Source: Rhodospirillales bacterium URHD0017 (GTDB taxonomy: Bacteria > Pseudomonadota > Alphaproteobacteria > Reyranellales > Reyranellaceae). Taken from it: DNA of 64,000 nucleotides. The stretch's first letter is position 1; each line of letters opens with the position of its first letter. The position numbers were made by a program, and so were the translations under genes. Shown piece after piece: positions 43,388-52,676 of this stretch. The notes under the pieces are model-generated. The model saw nothing but the letters and a program-made list of their open reading frames with translations, had not been told where the DNA came from and did no database searches. The stretch covers positions 558,001-622,000 of the forward strand of contig FODP01000001.1 in assembly GCA_900110395.1 (NCBI GenBank), read 5' to 3'.

Positions 43388-45652
43388 ATGCAGGACTCGA
43401 CTAAAGCACCGATCGGCAACCGTCAGGCGCACGCTTGGCGCACCTTCAATGCGGGACGCTGGGAAACCGCCATCGACGTTCGCGACTTCATCGTCCGCAA
43501 TGCGACATCGTACGAGGGCGATGAAAGCTTCCTCGTCGGACCGTCGGTTCGGACGCGAGCCGTATGGGACAAGCTGCAACCTTATTTCCAGCAGGAGCGA
43601 AAGAAGGGCGTGCTGGATGTCGATGCCGCCACGCCGTCGACGATGCTGGCGCACGCCGCCGGCTGGATCGACCGTGACAACGAGGTGATCGTCGGCCTGC
43701 AGACGGACAAGCCGTTCCGCCGCGCGATCTTTCCCAATGGCGGCCTTCGCATGGTCGAGTCCGGCCTCAAGGCCGCGGGGTTCGCTGCCGACCCGGCGGT
43801 CCATCAAGCCTTCACGCATTATCGCAAGACGCACAACGACGGCGTGTTCGACGCCTACACGCCGGAGATCATGAAATGCCGGCGGTCGGGCATCATCACC
43901 GGATTGCCCGATGCGTACGGCCGAGGTCGCATCATCGGCGACTACCGGCGCGTCGCGCTCTATGGCGTCGACAAGCTTCTCTCGGCCAAGCGGGAGGAGC
44001 GGGCGCAGGTCGACGGCATGTGGCCGACCGACGAGGTCATTCGCGTGCGCGAGGAACTGGCCGAGCAGATTCGCGCCCTGGGCGACTTCGTGAAGATGGG
44101 GGAGCGCTACAGCTGCGACCTCGCGCGGCCCGCGGAGTCGGCGCGCGAAGCCGTGCAGTGGACCTATCTCGCCTATCTCGGCGCCATCAAGGAAGCCAAT
44201 GGCGCGGCCATGTCGATCGGCCGGATCTCGACCTTCCTCGACATCTTTATCGAGCGCGACCTGCGCGAGGGTGCGCTGCAGGAGGAGGGCGCGCAGGAGC
44301 TGATCGACCAGCTCGTGCAGAAGCTGCGTATCGTGCGCTTCCTGCGCACGCCGGAATATGACGCGCTGTTCAGCGGCGATCCCTACTGGGCGACGGAGTG
44401 CATCGGCGGCATGGATCTCGATGGCAGGCCGCTGGTCACGCGGACGAGCTACCGCATGCTGCACACCCTGACCAATCTCGGCCCGGCGCCCGAGCCCAAC
44501 ATAACGGTGCTGTGGTCGCGTCATCTGCCGGAGCCGTTCAAGCGCTACTGCATCAAGACCAGCCGCGAGACTTCTTCGCTGCAGTACGAGAACGACGATC
44601 TCATGCGGCCCCATTGGGGCGACGACTACGGTATCGCCTGCTGCGTATCGGCCATGCGGCTCGGCAAGCAGATGCAGTTTTTTGGCGCCCGCGTGAACCT
44701 CGCCAAGGCGCTGCTCTACGCCATCAACGGCGGCCGCGACGAGATGAGCGGCGATCAGATCGCCCCGCCGACCGCCCCGGTGACGGCCGATGTCCTGGAC
44801 TACGATGAGGTGTTCGCGAAGTTCGACGCAACCATGGAATGGCTCGCGCGGACCTACGTGCATGCCATGAACTGCATCCACTACATGCACGACAAGTACT
44901 TCTACGAGCGCCTCGAGATGGCATTGCACGACCGAGATATCCTGCGGACCATGGCCTTCGGCATCGCCGGCCTCTCGGTCGCGACCGACAGCCTGTCGGC
45001 CATCCGGCATGCCAAGGTGCATGTCATCCGTGACGACACGGGGCTGGCGGTCGACTATCGCATCGAGGGCACGTTCCCGACCTACGGCAACGCCGATCCC
45101 GACGTGGACGATATCGCGGCGGACCTGGTATCGCGGTTCATGGCCAAGCTGCGCAAGCACCAGACCTACCGAAACGCTACCCACACCCAGTCCGTTCTCA
45201 CGATCACGTCGAACGTCGTCTACGGCGCCCACACCGGCAACACGCCCGACGGGCGCCGTAAGGGTGAACCCTTTGCGCCCGGCGCCAACCCCATGCACGG
45301 CCGCGACAACCATGGCTGGCTGGCCTCCTGTCTGTCGGTCGCGAGGTTGCCCTATGCCGACGCCCAGGACGGCATCAGCTACACCGTCACCATCTCGCCC
45401 AATCTTGCTCAGCGCGACGGGGAGGGCGGAATTGGCAATGCCGTGAAGGCATTCGACACCTACTTCGGGCAGGGCGGCTTCCACATGAACCTGAACGTGC
45501 TGTCGCCCGAGACCCTCAAGGACGCCATGGAGCACCCGGAGAAGTATCCGCAGCTCACGATCAGGGTGTCGGGTTACGCCGTGAACTTCGTCCGCCTCAC
45601 GCGCGAGCAGCAGCTCGACGTCATCCGCCGTACCTTCCACCGCAACTACTAG
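43388..45652 (+). CDS. pflB: Pyruvate formate-lyase (formate C-acetyltransferase)
   Basis: Glycyl-radical enzyme: pyruvate + CoA to acetyl-CoA + formate, without NADH. 754 residues from ATG 43388 (AAGGAGG just upstream). The catalytic cysteines are adjacent at 418-419 in [15 protein letters not shown], as in E. coli PflB. The radical glycine is Gly729 in [18 protein letters not shown], close to the C-terminus. The Cys-Cys pair separates true PFL from glycerol/choline-type lyases. It is followed 13 bases on by its activase. Being oxygen-sensitive, it implies micro-oxic or anoxic growth. Confidence 0.96.
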   Translation: MQDSTKAPIGNRQAHAWRTFNAGRWETAIDVRDFIVRNATSYEGDESFLVGPSVRTRAVWDKLQPYFQQERKKGVLDVDAATPSTMLAHAAGWIDRDNEVIVGLQTDKPFRRAIFPNGGLRMVESGLKAAGFAADPAVHQAFTHYRKTHNDGVFDAYTPEIMKCRRSGIITGLPDAYGRGRIIGDYRRVALYGVDKLLSAKREERAQVDGMWPTDEVIRVREELAEQIRALGDFVKMGERYSCDLARPAESAREAVQWTYLAYLGAIKEANGAAMSIGRISTFLDIFIERDLREGALQEEGAQELIDQLVQKLRIVRFLRTPEYDALFSGDPYWATECIGGMDLDGRPLVTRTSYRMLHTLTNLGPAPEPNITVLWSRHLPEPFKRYCIKTSRETSSLQYENDDLMRPHWGDDYGIACCVSAMRLGKQMQFFGARVNLAKALLYAINGGRDEMSGDQIAPPTAPVTADVLDYDEVFAKFDATMEWLARTYVHAMNCIHYMHDKYFYERLEMALHDRDILRTMAFGIAGLSVATDSLSAIRHAKVHVIRDDTGLAVDYRIEGTFPTYGNADPDVDDIAADLVSRFMAKLRKHQTYRNATHTQSVLTITSNVVYGAHTGNTPDGRRKGEPFAPGANPMHGRDNHGWLASCLSVARLPYADAQDGISYTVTISPNLAQRDGEGGIGNAVKAFDTYFGQGGFHMNLNVLSPETLKDAMEHPEKYPQLTIRVSGYAVNFVRLTREQQLDVIRRTFHRNY

Positions 45653-45665
45653 CGGGGCCGTCGCC

Positions 45666-46493
45666 GTGTCCGGACAAGGAATGGGAGAGGTCGGCAGCCG
45701 CTACGACCTGCGCGGCGATCGTTCGCCAGATGCGCCCGACACCGGGAGCTTCGCGGGCACCGAAAGCCAGGTTGGTTGGATCCACTCCTACGAGACCGGG
45801 TCGACCGTCGACGGCCCGGGTGTCCGCGTCGTGTTGTTCATGGCCGGATGCCTGCTGCGCTGCCTCTATTGCCACAACCCAGATACTTGGCATCTCAAGG
45901 ACGGCACGCGGATCGAGCTGGGGCGCGCCGTGCGACGGCTCGCGAACTTCGCGCCGGCCCTGCGATCGATGGGCGGCGGCCTCACCATCTCGGGCGGCGA
46001 GCCGCTGGTGCAGACCGCCTTCACCCACGGCTTGTTCGCCGCCGCCAAGCGCATGGGCCTGCATACGGCGCTCGACACGTCGGGTTTCCTCGGCGCCCGT
46101 GCGTCGGACGATTATCTGACAAATGTCGATCTCGTGCTGCTCGACATCAAGAGCGGCGATCCCGAGACCTATCGCCGGGCGACCGGCGCGGAGCTCGAGC
46201 CGACCCTGCACTTCGCCAGGCGTCTGGCGGCTCTGGGCAAGCCCGTCTGGGTGCGGTTTGTCCTGGTGCCCGGGCTGACGGACGATCCCGCAAACATCGA
46301 AGCCGTCGCGAAGTTCGTCGGCCCCATGCCCAACGTCGAATGGGTCGAGGTGCTGCCCTTCCACCAGATGGGAGAGTTCAAGTGGAAGGCGCTCGGTCTC
46401 GACTATCGGCTGGCAACGACGCCCACGCCAACCGATGCTCAGGTCGAGAGCGCCTTGGCCATTTTCCGTCGAGCCGGCTGTCGCGCGCGATGA
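45666..46493 (+). CDS. pflA: Pyruvate formate-lyase activating enzyme
   Basis: Radical SAM enzyme that installs the glycyl radical on PflB. 275 residues from GTG 45666. The [4Fe-4S] motif CxxxCxxC is at residues 62, 66 and 69 (FMAGCLLRCLYCHNPDTW), where E. coli PflA has it at 30-37, so there is an extra ~32-residue N-terminus (GSRYDLRGDRSPDAPDTGSF). No other good start exists nearer the conserved VGWIHSYETGSTVDGPGVRV. GGGLTISGGEPLVQ is the SAM-binding GGE motif. It is cotranscribed with pflB. Confidence 0.94.
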   Translation: MSGQGMGEVGSRYDLRGDRSPDAPDTGSFAGTESQVGWIHSYETGSTVDGPGVRVVLFMAGCLLRCLYCHNPDTWHLKDGTRIELGRAVRRLANFAPALRSMGGGLTISGGEPLVQTAFTHGLFAAAKRMGLHTALDTSGFLGARASDDYLTNVDLVLLDIKSGDPETYRRATGAELEPTLHFARRLAALGKPVWVRFVLVPGLTDDPANIEAVAKFVGPMPNVEWVEVLPFHQMGEFKWKALGLDYRLATTPTPTDAQVESALAIFRRAGCRAR

Positions 46494-46518
46494 GTATGTC
46501 GAGGGGAGGCATGAGGGC

Positions 46519-48114
46519 ATGCTGACTGACGTCGCGAATCTGGTCGGCGCCCAGCCCATCCTGGCGTTGTTCCTGGCGATCGGCCTCGGCTACGCAGTGG
46601 GCCAGATCAATATCTTTGGCTTTTCGCTCGGTATCGGCGCCGTGCTGTTCGTCGGCCTGGCGATCGGAGCGTTAGTGCCCAAGGCCCAGATCGCAGGTCC
46701 GATCGGCCTGATCGGCCTTGTGATGTTCCTCTACGGCATCGGCATCCTGTACGGGCGTCAGTTTTTCGAAGGGCTGTCGGGGGCGGGCCGCCGCTACAAT
46801 CTTCTCGCCGTCGTGGCGGTGATTGCGGCGCTGGCCGTCGCCCTGGGGCTCGGCAAGCTGTTCGGCCTGGAGATCGGCCATACGCTCGGCCTGTTCGCGG
46901 GATCGATGACCAGCACCGCGACACTGCAGGCCGCTCTCGACGTCATCGGCAGCAAGGCGCCGTCGATTGGCTATTCGGTGGCCTATCCGTTCGGCGTCAT
47001 CGGACCGATCCTCTGCTTCTACTTCCTGACGCGGGCGTTGAAGCCAACGTTTCCGCCCAAGCCCGCTCGTTTTCACATGGCCGAGGTCACGATCGACCGG
47101 TTGCCGGCCGAGGGCAGCACGCTGGGCGACGTCATGGGCTTGCTGCCGGCCGGCGTGCAGGTGGCGAGCGTGCGGCAGGAGCATCACAATCGTCTGCCCG
47201 ATGAAGCGATCGTGCTGCATCCCGGCGACGGCCTGCTGATCGCCGCCGAACGCCAATCCGCCGTGGCCGAGGTGGTCGCTGCGCTGGGTCGGCTGGAGCC
47301 GGGACGCCTTGGCAAGGATCGCAGCGACCTCTCCTACCAGCGCTACTTCGTGTCCAAGGACAGCCTGACGGGCGTGCCGTTGGGGCGCTTGAACATGCCG
47401 GCCGGTATTCCCATCCAGGTCCTGCATGTCCGGCGCTACGACGTCGATATCGTGCCGGCGCCCGATCTGATGCTCGAGACCGGCGACCGCATCGGCGTGC
47501 TCGTGCCGCCTGAGCATATCGTCGCCACCCGCGCCTTCTTCGGCGACACGGTGAAGTCGGCGGCGGAATTCAGCTATGTCTCCGTCGGCTTCGGCATGGT
47601 GCTGGGCGTGCTGCTTGGCTTGATCCCGATTCCCATCCCTGGTGTCGGCACGGTCACGCTCGGCATCGGCGGCGGTCCCCTGATCGTGGCCTTGATCGTC
47701 GGACGATTGCGGCGCACCGGACCGATCAGCTGGGTCATGCCGTTGCCGGCCAACATCGTGCTGCGCAACTTCGGCCTGACCTTGTTCCTGGCAACGGTCG
47801 GCATCAACTCGGGGCAGGCCTTCGTCACGACCGTGGCGCAGACCGGCCCGCTGATGCTCCTGATCGGTGCGGCCGTTCTGCTCACCGCCGTGGCGATCGT
47901 GCTCGTAATCGGCCACTGGGTGATGCGTATCCCCTTCGACGATCTTTTGGGGATCGCGTCCGGCGCCACCGGCAACCCGGCCATCCTCGTCTACGCCGCC
48001 CGCATGGCGTCGACCGACCGGCCCGACATCGCCTATGCCATGATCTTTCCGTCGGCAACGATCGTTAAGGTCATCGCCGTGCAGGTCGTCGGGCTCGCTG
48101 CATCGGGCACCTGA
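46519..48114 (+). CDS. AspT/YidE-type aspartate:alanine antiporter family transporter
   Basis: 531 residues. Two membrane halves (about residues 1-180 and 360-531) flank a cytoplasmic region with two TrkA_C/RCK_C-like domains (AEVTIDRLPAEGSTLGDVMG and VSKDSLTGVPLGRLNMPAGI). The second half holds SVGFGMVLGVLLGLIPIPIP and GATGNPAILVYAARM, typical of AspT exchangers. AspT swaps aspartate for alanine, YidE-like relatives possibly dicarboxylates. It lies 25 bases after pflA, so it probably exchanges a fermentation substrate or product. Confidence 0.88.
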   Translation: MLTDVANLVGAQPILALFLAIGLGYAVGQINIFGFSLGIGAVLFVGLAIGALVPKAQIAGPIGLIGLVMFLYGIGILYGRQFFEGLSGAGRRYNLLAVVAVIAALAVALGLGKLFGLEIGHTLGLFAGSMTSTATLQAALDVIGSKAPSIGYSVAYPFGVIGPILCFYFLTRALKPTFPPKPARFHMAEVTIDRLPAEGSTLGDVMGLLPAGVQVASVRQEHHNRLPDEAIVLHPGDGLLIAAERQSAVAEVVAALGRLEPGRLGKDRSDLSYQRYFVSKDSLTGVPLGRLNMPAGIPIQVLHVRRYDVDIVPAPDLMLETGDRIGVLVPPEHIVATRAFFGDTVKSAAEFSYVSVGFGMVLGVLLGLIPIPIPGVGTVTLGIGGGPLIVALIVGRLRRTGPISWVMPLPANIVLRNFGLTLFLATVGINSGQAFVTTVAQTGPLMLLIGAAVLLTAVAIVLVIGHWVMRIPFDDLLGIASGATGNPAILVYAARMASTDRPDIAYAMIFPSATIVKVIAVQVVGLAASGT

Positions 48115-48133
48115 TCGCGGCCCGGCGCGTCGC

Positions 48134-48448
48134 TCATTGTCGTGGCGGCACCGGCACCAGTTCGAAGCCCCGCTGGCGCATGCATGCCTTCGTCAGGTCG
48201 CCGGCGAGATAGGACCGCTCGTTGTCGATCGCCATCGTCCACTGCAGCATGCTGACCTCGCTGGTGAAGCCGTAGAGGGGCGGGCCGTTGCCGTAGGGAA
48301 GCGCGTCGATCGCCTGTTGGCGTGCCGCGGCCCCGCACTCGGCCTCGTCTCTCGCCGCATCGGCGGTACCGGCCCTTTGCCATTGCATGGGCGTTGTTAT
48401 GCACGCCGCGAGGGCGAGCAGCAGAGCAGCCGACAGATGGCGCAACAT
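48134..48448 (-). CDS. Small lipoprotein of unknown function
   Basis: 104 residues from ATG 48448. The lipobox is in RHLSAALLLALAACITTPMQ, with the lipidated cysteine near residue 16. The mature part carries a DEAECGAAARQQAIDALPYG stretch and ends ACMRQRGFELVPVPPRQ, a pattern frequent in small alphaproteobacterial lipoproteins with two more cysteines that may form a disulfide. It is convergent with the AspT-type gene and divergent from focA. Confidence 0.72.
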   Translation of the reverse strand: MLRHLSAALLLALAACITTPMQWQRAGTADAARDEAECGAAARQQAIDALPYGNGPPLYGFTSEVSMLQWTMAIDNERSYLAGDLTKACMRQRGFELVPVPPRQ

Positions 48449-48558
48449 GGTGACTATCTTGTCCGAGACCGCCGCTGCTGGCACCAGGCTCGCGGCTTGA
48501 CGAGGCAGAAAAATAGCCAGGAAAATGCTCACGAAGGCGCAGCAGGGAGTTCCAGGAC

Positions 48559-49422
48559 ATGAACGAGCCAAATCCGACGCAAGCACCGCCCTTCTTCAAC
48601 TTCAACGCCTACAGCCCGGCCGAGATGCAGGATGCCATCGAGAAGGTCGGGGTATCGAAAGCCATCATGCCGCTGCTCCCGTCTTTCATGCTGGCGGTTG
48701 TCGCCGGCGGCAGCATCGGCCTCGGGGCGCTCTACTACACCGTCGTCGCCAGCGACCCGTCGCTAGGCTTCGCCGCCACGCGCGTTGTCGGCGGCCTGGT
48801 GTTTTCGCTCGGCCTTGCCCTCGTTCTGGTCGGCGGGGCGGAGCTGTTCACGGGCAACAACCTGATCGTCATGGCGTGGGCAAGCCGCAGGATCTCGACG
48901 GGCAAGATGCTGCGCAACTGGCTGGTCGTCTACGCCGGTAACTTCTTCGGCGCCGCCGGCCTGGTTGTCCTGGTGCTGCTGGCGCGACATCTCGACACGA
49001 ACGGCGGCCATATCCGGCTCTCGATCCTTAGTACTGCCGTGGCGAAGATCAGCCCCGACGCGGCAACACTGTTCTTCAAGGGCGTTCTCTGCAATCTGCT
49101 CGTCTGCCTCGCCGTGTGGCTGGCCTATGCCGGCCGTTCGGTGACCGACAAGATCGTCGGGCTGATCCTGCCGATCTCCGCCTTCGTGGCGGCCGGCTTC
49201 GAGCACTGCATTGCCAACATGTATTTCCTGCCGCTGGCCTGGTTGACGGTGGAGCTTGGCGGCGTGCCGCAGGGATTTGATGCTGCGGCGATCACGCTCG
49301 GCGGAATCGCGAAGAACCTCGCTGCTGTGACACTCGGCAATATCCTCGGCGGCGCCGGCCTTGTGGGCTTCGTGTACTGGGTGATCTACCGCAAGGGCTT
49401 CGGTATCGTCAGTAAAGCTTGA
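48559..49422 (+). CDS. focA: Formate/nitrite transporter (FocA family)
   Basis: Pentameric inner-membrane channel, 287 residues, six helices. Family features are YSPAEMQDAIEKVGVSKA at the N-terminus, GGAELFTGNNLIVMAWASRR (the omega-loop region), YAGNFFGAAGLVVLVLLARH, GVLCNLLVCLAVWLAYAGRS and FVAAGFEHCIANMYFLPLAW, whose histidine corresponds to the gating His of FocA. Proximity to pflB/pflA makes formate the most likely substrate rather than nitrite. It has its own promoter region, separated from the pfl operon by the minus-strand lipoprotein gene. Confidence 0.92.
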   Translation: MNEPNPTQAPPFFNFNAYSPAEMQDAIEKVGVSKAIMPLLPSFMLAVVAGGSIGLGALYYTVVASDPSLGFAATRVVGGLVFSLGLALVLVGGAELFTGNNLIVMAWASRRISTGKMLRNWLVVYAGNFFGAAGLVVLVLLARHLDTNGGHIRLSILSTAVAKISPDAATLFFKGVLCNLLVCLAVWLAYAGRSVTDKIVGLILPISAFVAAGFEHCIANMYFLPLAWLTVELGGVPQGFDAAAITLGGIAKNLAAVTLGNILGGAGLVGFVYWVIYRKGFGIVSKA

Positions 49423-50803
49423 CGTTGTAGTTCAGGATCAGCCGCACCTCGTCGATATTGGTGCGGCTACCGCTCTGGTAGACCGACGAGGTGCCGTATC
49501 TGGCACGCAGCCACAGGCCCTGCAGCGGCTTCCAGTTCGGCCGCCATTCAAGATTGAAGTCCCACTCTGTCTCGACCAGCGGCGCGCCGGCGGCGGGGGC
49601 CCCCGTCGACCCGTTGAAGTAGAACACTGACGCAGCCACACCAGGCAAGCCGATCGGCGTCAAGACATAGGACAGTCCGACCATCACCGCCTGCTCGCCG
49701 GCCCGATTGAAGGATTGGATCTGTGCGTCGGTGTAGAACGGGTTGGCGCTCCACGGCGTCTGGATGGCGAAGGTCGGATTAACGACGGAATAGCCGACGG
49801 TGAGGATGCCGGTCTGGTAACCCAAGTCGACCTTGGCACCGAACTGGTTCGTGGCGAAGTAGTTGCCGCTATTCAAGAGGTTATGACCGGCGCTCCGCTG
49901 GTCGACGAATTGCGCCGCGCCGAGCACATTGAGGCCGAAGTTGAAGCTGTGCCCGTACGATCCCTCGGTATAGACGATGTTGAGCGTATCTTCGGTATAG
50001 TAATCAATCGCGCCGATCGAGGCTGGCCCCCACGTCAACCTGCCCCCCAGCAGACCCGTACCGTAGTCGGCGTTGACGCCCGCCTTGCGCGACATCGACT
50101 GGAAGTCGATAGCATCCCGCGGCTTGATGGCACCGATCCAGCCGGCGCCGTAGTTGAATTGCGGACCGCCGTTCTCGCCGCTGCCGAACTGGCCGGTCAA
50201 CGTGTAGCCAAAGAAGGTGTTCGGCGTCATGCGGTTGTCATGCGGGCCGAGGAACGGCGTGTCGTAAAGGTAGCGGCCGGCGGTGGCGTGGTGCGTCTCG
50301 AACAGGCGGGCGCGGGCATAGAGCTGACCGAACACGGCGTATCCCTGCTGGTTGGGCAGCAGCAGGCCCGTATCGCCGCGATCCGGCGGCGCGTAGATCG
50401 GGAAGGAGGTGTAGAGCACAGCGCCCAGCGAGACGACGTCGAACAAACGCCCGGTTTCGGCGGCGACCGAACCGCCGGCCGCCCAGGCCTCCCTGATCCC
50501 GACGCTGTTCGGCGCGTTCGTCACCTCGTCGCGGTAGTAGCTGCGGAAGTTGATGTCGAACTTGGAATCGCGGAGGAAGGCGGGCGTATCTTTCCACCGC
50601 TCGCGCAGTTCCGGAAACATCGTGAGCGGCGGCGGTGTCGGCTGGCTGAACGTGCGCTGGATGGCCGTAAGATCTTGCGACGGCGTGGCCGGGATCGGGT
50701 CTTCCTGCTTGGCACTTTGCGCGCCGGCCTCGCCGCCGGCGGCGAGCAAGGTGGCAACCAGCAGACCCGCCGCGACACGGCGATGCCCTTCCATCAAACG
50801 CAT
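49409..50803 (-). CDS. OprD-family outer-membrane porin
   Basis: 464 residues with a signal peptide (AAGLLVATLLAAGGEAGA-QSA). The barrel begins DSKFDINFRSYYRDEV and ends with the aromatic C-terminus RLILNYNVKLY that the BAM machinery recognises. Between lie alternating strands such as GPQFNYGAGWIGAIKPRDAI and WDFNLEWRPNWKPLQGLWLR. OprD porins pass small carboxylates and basic amino acids. It overlaps the 3' end of focA by 14 bases in convergent arrangement and lies 41 bases beyond the serine dehydratase 3' end. Confidence 0.85.
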   Translation of the reverse strand: MRLMEGHRRVAAGLLVATLLAAGGEAGAQSAKQEDPIPATPSQDLTAIQRTFSQPTPPPLTMFPELRERWKDTPAFLRDSKFDINFRSYYRDEVTNAPNSVGIREAWAAGGSVAAETGRLFDVVSLGAVLYTSFPIYAPPDRGDTGLLLPNQQGYAVFGQLYARARLFETHHATAGRYLYDTPFLGPHDNRMTPNTFFGYTLTGQFGSGENGGPQFNYGAGWIGAIKPRDAIDFQSMSRKAGVNADYGTGLLGGRLTWGPASIGAIDYYTEDTLNIVYTEGSYGHSFNFGLNVLGAAQFVDQRSAGHNLLNSGNYFATNQFGAKVDLGYQTGILTVGYSVVNPTFAIQTPWSANPFYTDAQIQSFNRAGEQAVMVGLSYVLTPIGLPGVAASVFYFNGSTGAPAAGAPLVETEWDFNLEWRPNWKPLQGLWLRARYGTSSVYQSGSRTNIDEVRLILNYNVKLY

Positions 50804-50844
50804 GACTGTCTCCCCGAGCAGTCGGTACTAGACTCCGGCTCCGA

Positions 50845-52452
50845 TCAGCAGAGCACGAGATTGGCGGCGAGGCCGCCCTCGCTGGTCTCCTTGTATTTGG
50901 CCGACATGTCGCGCCCGGTTTCGGCGAGGGTCTTGATCGTCGTGTCGAGGTCGACGCGGTGGCGCGAGGCGATCTCGTTGGTGGCGATCATGACGGCGAT
51001 CCACGCCTTCACCGCGCCGAACGCGCAACGCTCGATGCAGGGAACCTGGACATAGCCTGCGACGGGATCGCAGGTCATGCCGAGGTGATGCTCGAGTGCC
51101 GATTCGGCGGCGTTCTCGATGACCTGCGGGGGACTGTCGAGGATCTGCGCGATCAAGGCTGCCGACATCGCCGACGCCACGCCGATCTCCGACTGGCAAC
51201 CGCCCTCGGCGCCGGACAGCGTGGCGTTGTGCTTGCAGAGATAGCCTATCGCAGCGCCAGCCAGCAGACCTTCGCGGATCTTGGCCATTGGCACCTTGCG
51301 TTTGCTTTCTACCAGGGCGTAGACGACGGCGGGCATGACGCCGGCCGAGCCGCCGGTCGGTGCGGTGATGACGAGATGACCGCGCGCGTTCTCCTCCGAA
51401 GCAGCGAGCGCGAAGGCCGAGACCAGGGCGATGGCGCGATCGGCCTCGTACTTGTCGTCCTGGGCGCGGGCGAAGACGGTCGCGGCCTTGGTGTGAAGCT
51501 TGATCGGGCCGGGCAGGACATCGTCCTTGATCGACAGTCCGGTACGGACGGTGGCGAGCATGGCGTTGGCGATCTTGTCGAGGAAGGCGTTGATCTCCGC
51601 CTCGCTCTTGCCGGACACCGCCAGCTCGTTGGTCATCACCACCTGGGCGATCGACAGGTTGTTCTTCTCCGCGTGCGCGCGAAGTTCCTTCATCGTGGCA
51701 TAGGGATACTTGGGCTGGCCTTTCTTGGGAGGCTCGTAGCCCTTCCATTCGATGAAGCCGCCGCCCACCGAATAGTACTCCAGCTCATAGGCGATCTTGT
51801 CTCCGGCCATCAGTCGGCAGGTCATCGTGTTGGGATGAGGGAAGTCGCCCTTGGGCGAATCGTAGACGATGTCGGCCAGCGACAGGTTGAAGGCCTTGTC
51901 GCCGAGCTTCACCGGATAGGTCGCCGTCGGCTTGGCGACCATGTCGTCGAGGAAGCGCGGATCGACCGTCGCCGGTTCCTTGCCGACGAGGCCGGCCAGC
52001 GAAGCGCGTTCGGTGCCGTGGCCCTTGCCGGTGGCGCTCAGGCTGCCGAAAAGATGGACCTTGAGTCCGGTGGCCTGGGCGATCTGGTCGGCCGGCAATT
52101 TCGTACAGCGCTGGTAGAAGTCGTAGGTGATGCGCATCGGTCCGATCGTGTGCGAGCTCGAGGGGCCAGGGCCGACCTTGTAGAACTCCTCGAGCACGGT
52201 CATGATCGGGCCCTTTTCCGCCTTCACGATGTTGAGATCAGGCGACAGGGTGGCGCCGAGCTTGGGCGCCCCCGCCTCCTTGGCCGCCTGCTGGGCCCGC
52301 GCCTCTGGCGTCCAGCTGGTGCCGGTCATGACGGCCGCTGCGCCGATGACGGCGGTGCGCATCAGGAACGCACGGCGATCGATGTCCGTTGGCAAAGCCG
52401 AGAATTCTGGTGATGCCGGAACTGGCTCACCCAACTTCGTTGATGTGCCCAT
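50845..52452 (-). CDS. sdaA: L-serine ammonia-lyase with N-terminal Tat-type signal
   Basis: Iron-sulfur L-serine dehydratase: serine to pyruvate and ammonia. 535 residues from ATG 52452, with AGGAGG 9 bases upstream. The first ~55 residues carry a twin-arginine motif and hydrophobic stretch (DIDRRAFLMRTAVIGAAAVM) with a cleavage-like ARA-QQA at about 53. The enzyme proper starts near residue 85: VGPGPSSSHTIGPMRI, then ENARGHLVITAPTGGSAGVM. The cluster cysteines are in CKHNATLSGAEGGCQSEIG and MTCDPVAGYVQVPCIERCAF. The final residue is a cysteine (GGLAANLVLC), as in the E. coli enzyme, where it caps the active site. A periplasmic or membrane-attached location is inferred. Confidence 0.9.
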   Translation of the reverse strand: MGTSTKLGEPVPASPEFSALPTDIDRRAFLMRTAVIGAAAVMTGTSWTPEARAQQAAKEAGAPKLGATLSPDLNIVKAEKGPIMTVLEEFYKVGPGPSSSHTIGPMRITYDFYQRCTKLPADQIAQATGLKVHLFGSLSATGKGHGTERASLAGLVGKEPATVDPRFLDDMVAKPTATYPVKLGDKAFNLSLADIVYDSPKGDFPHPNTMTCRLMAGDKIAYELEYYSVGGGFIEWKGYEPPKKGQPKYPYATMKELRAHAEKNNLSIAQVVMTNELAVSGKSEAEINAFLDKIANAMLATVRTGLSIKDDVLPGPIKLHTKAATVFARAQDDKYEADRAIALVSAFALAASEENARGHLVITAPTGGSAGVMPAVVYALVESKRKVPMAKIREGLLAGAAIGYLCKHNATLSGAEGGCQSEIGVASAMSAALIAQILDSPPQVIENAAESALEHHLGMTCDPVAGYVQVPCIERCAFGAVKAWIAVMIATNEIASRHRVDLDTTIKTLAETGRDMSAKYKETSEGGLAANLVLC

Positions 52453-52676
52453 CCGTGTAGCCTCCTGTTGGGGTCTTCGTTCTTTTTCCGCAGAGAGATC
52501 AGGTAGGCAGTCCGCATCGAAGTTGTCAACTCGGAGCAATGGTCGACAAGACAAACGTCATCAATCATGGCGCATTGGCGCGAACGCGAATCGTTGAAAA
52601 CGCCAGATATGCGTCGCGACCTCTAGGCTTGAGGAAGCAGGAGGACTAAGCTGAAGGGTCATCGGGGAGGTCGGCC

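Noticed and set aside
43217-45640. An 807-codon open frame antisense to pflB
   Set aside because: It mirrors the clear PflB coding sequence and its composition (Arg/His/Val/Gly rich, no motifs) is that of an antisense shadow.
43388-45652. PflB as a glycerol, choline or hydroxyproline glycyl-radical lyase
   Set aside because: The adjacent Cys418-Cys419 pair and the neighbouring PflA and FocA fit true pyruvate formate-lyase.
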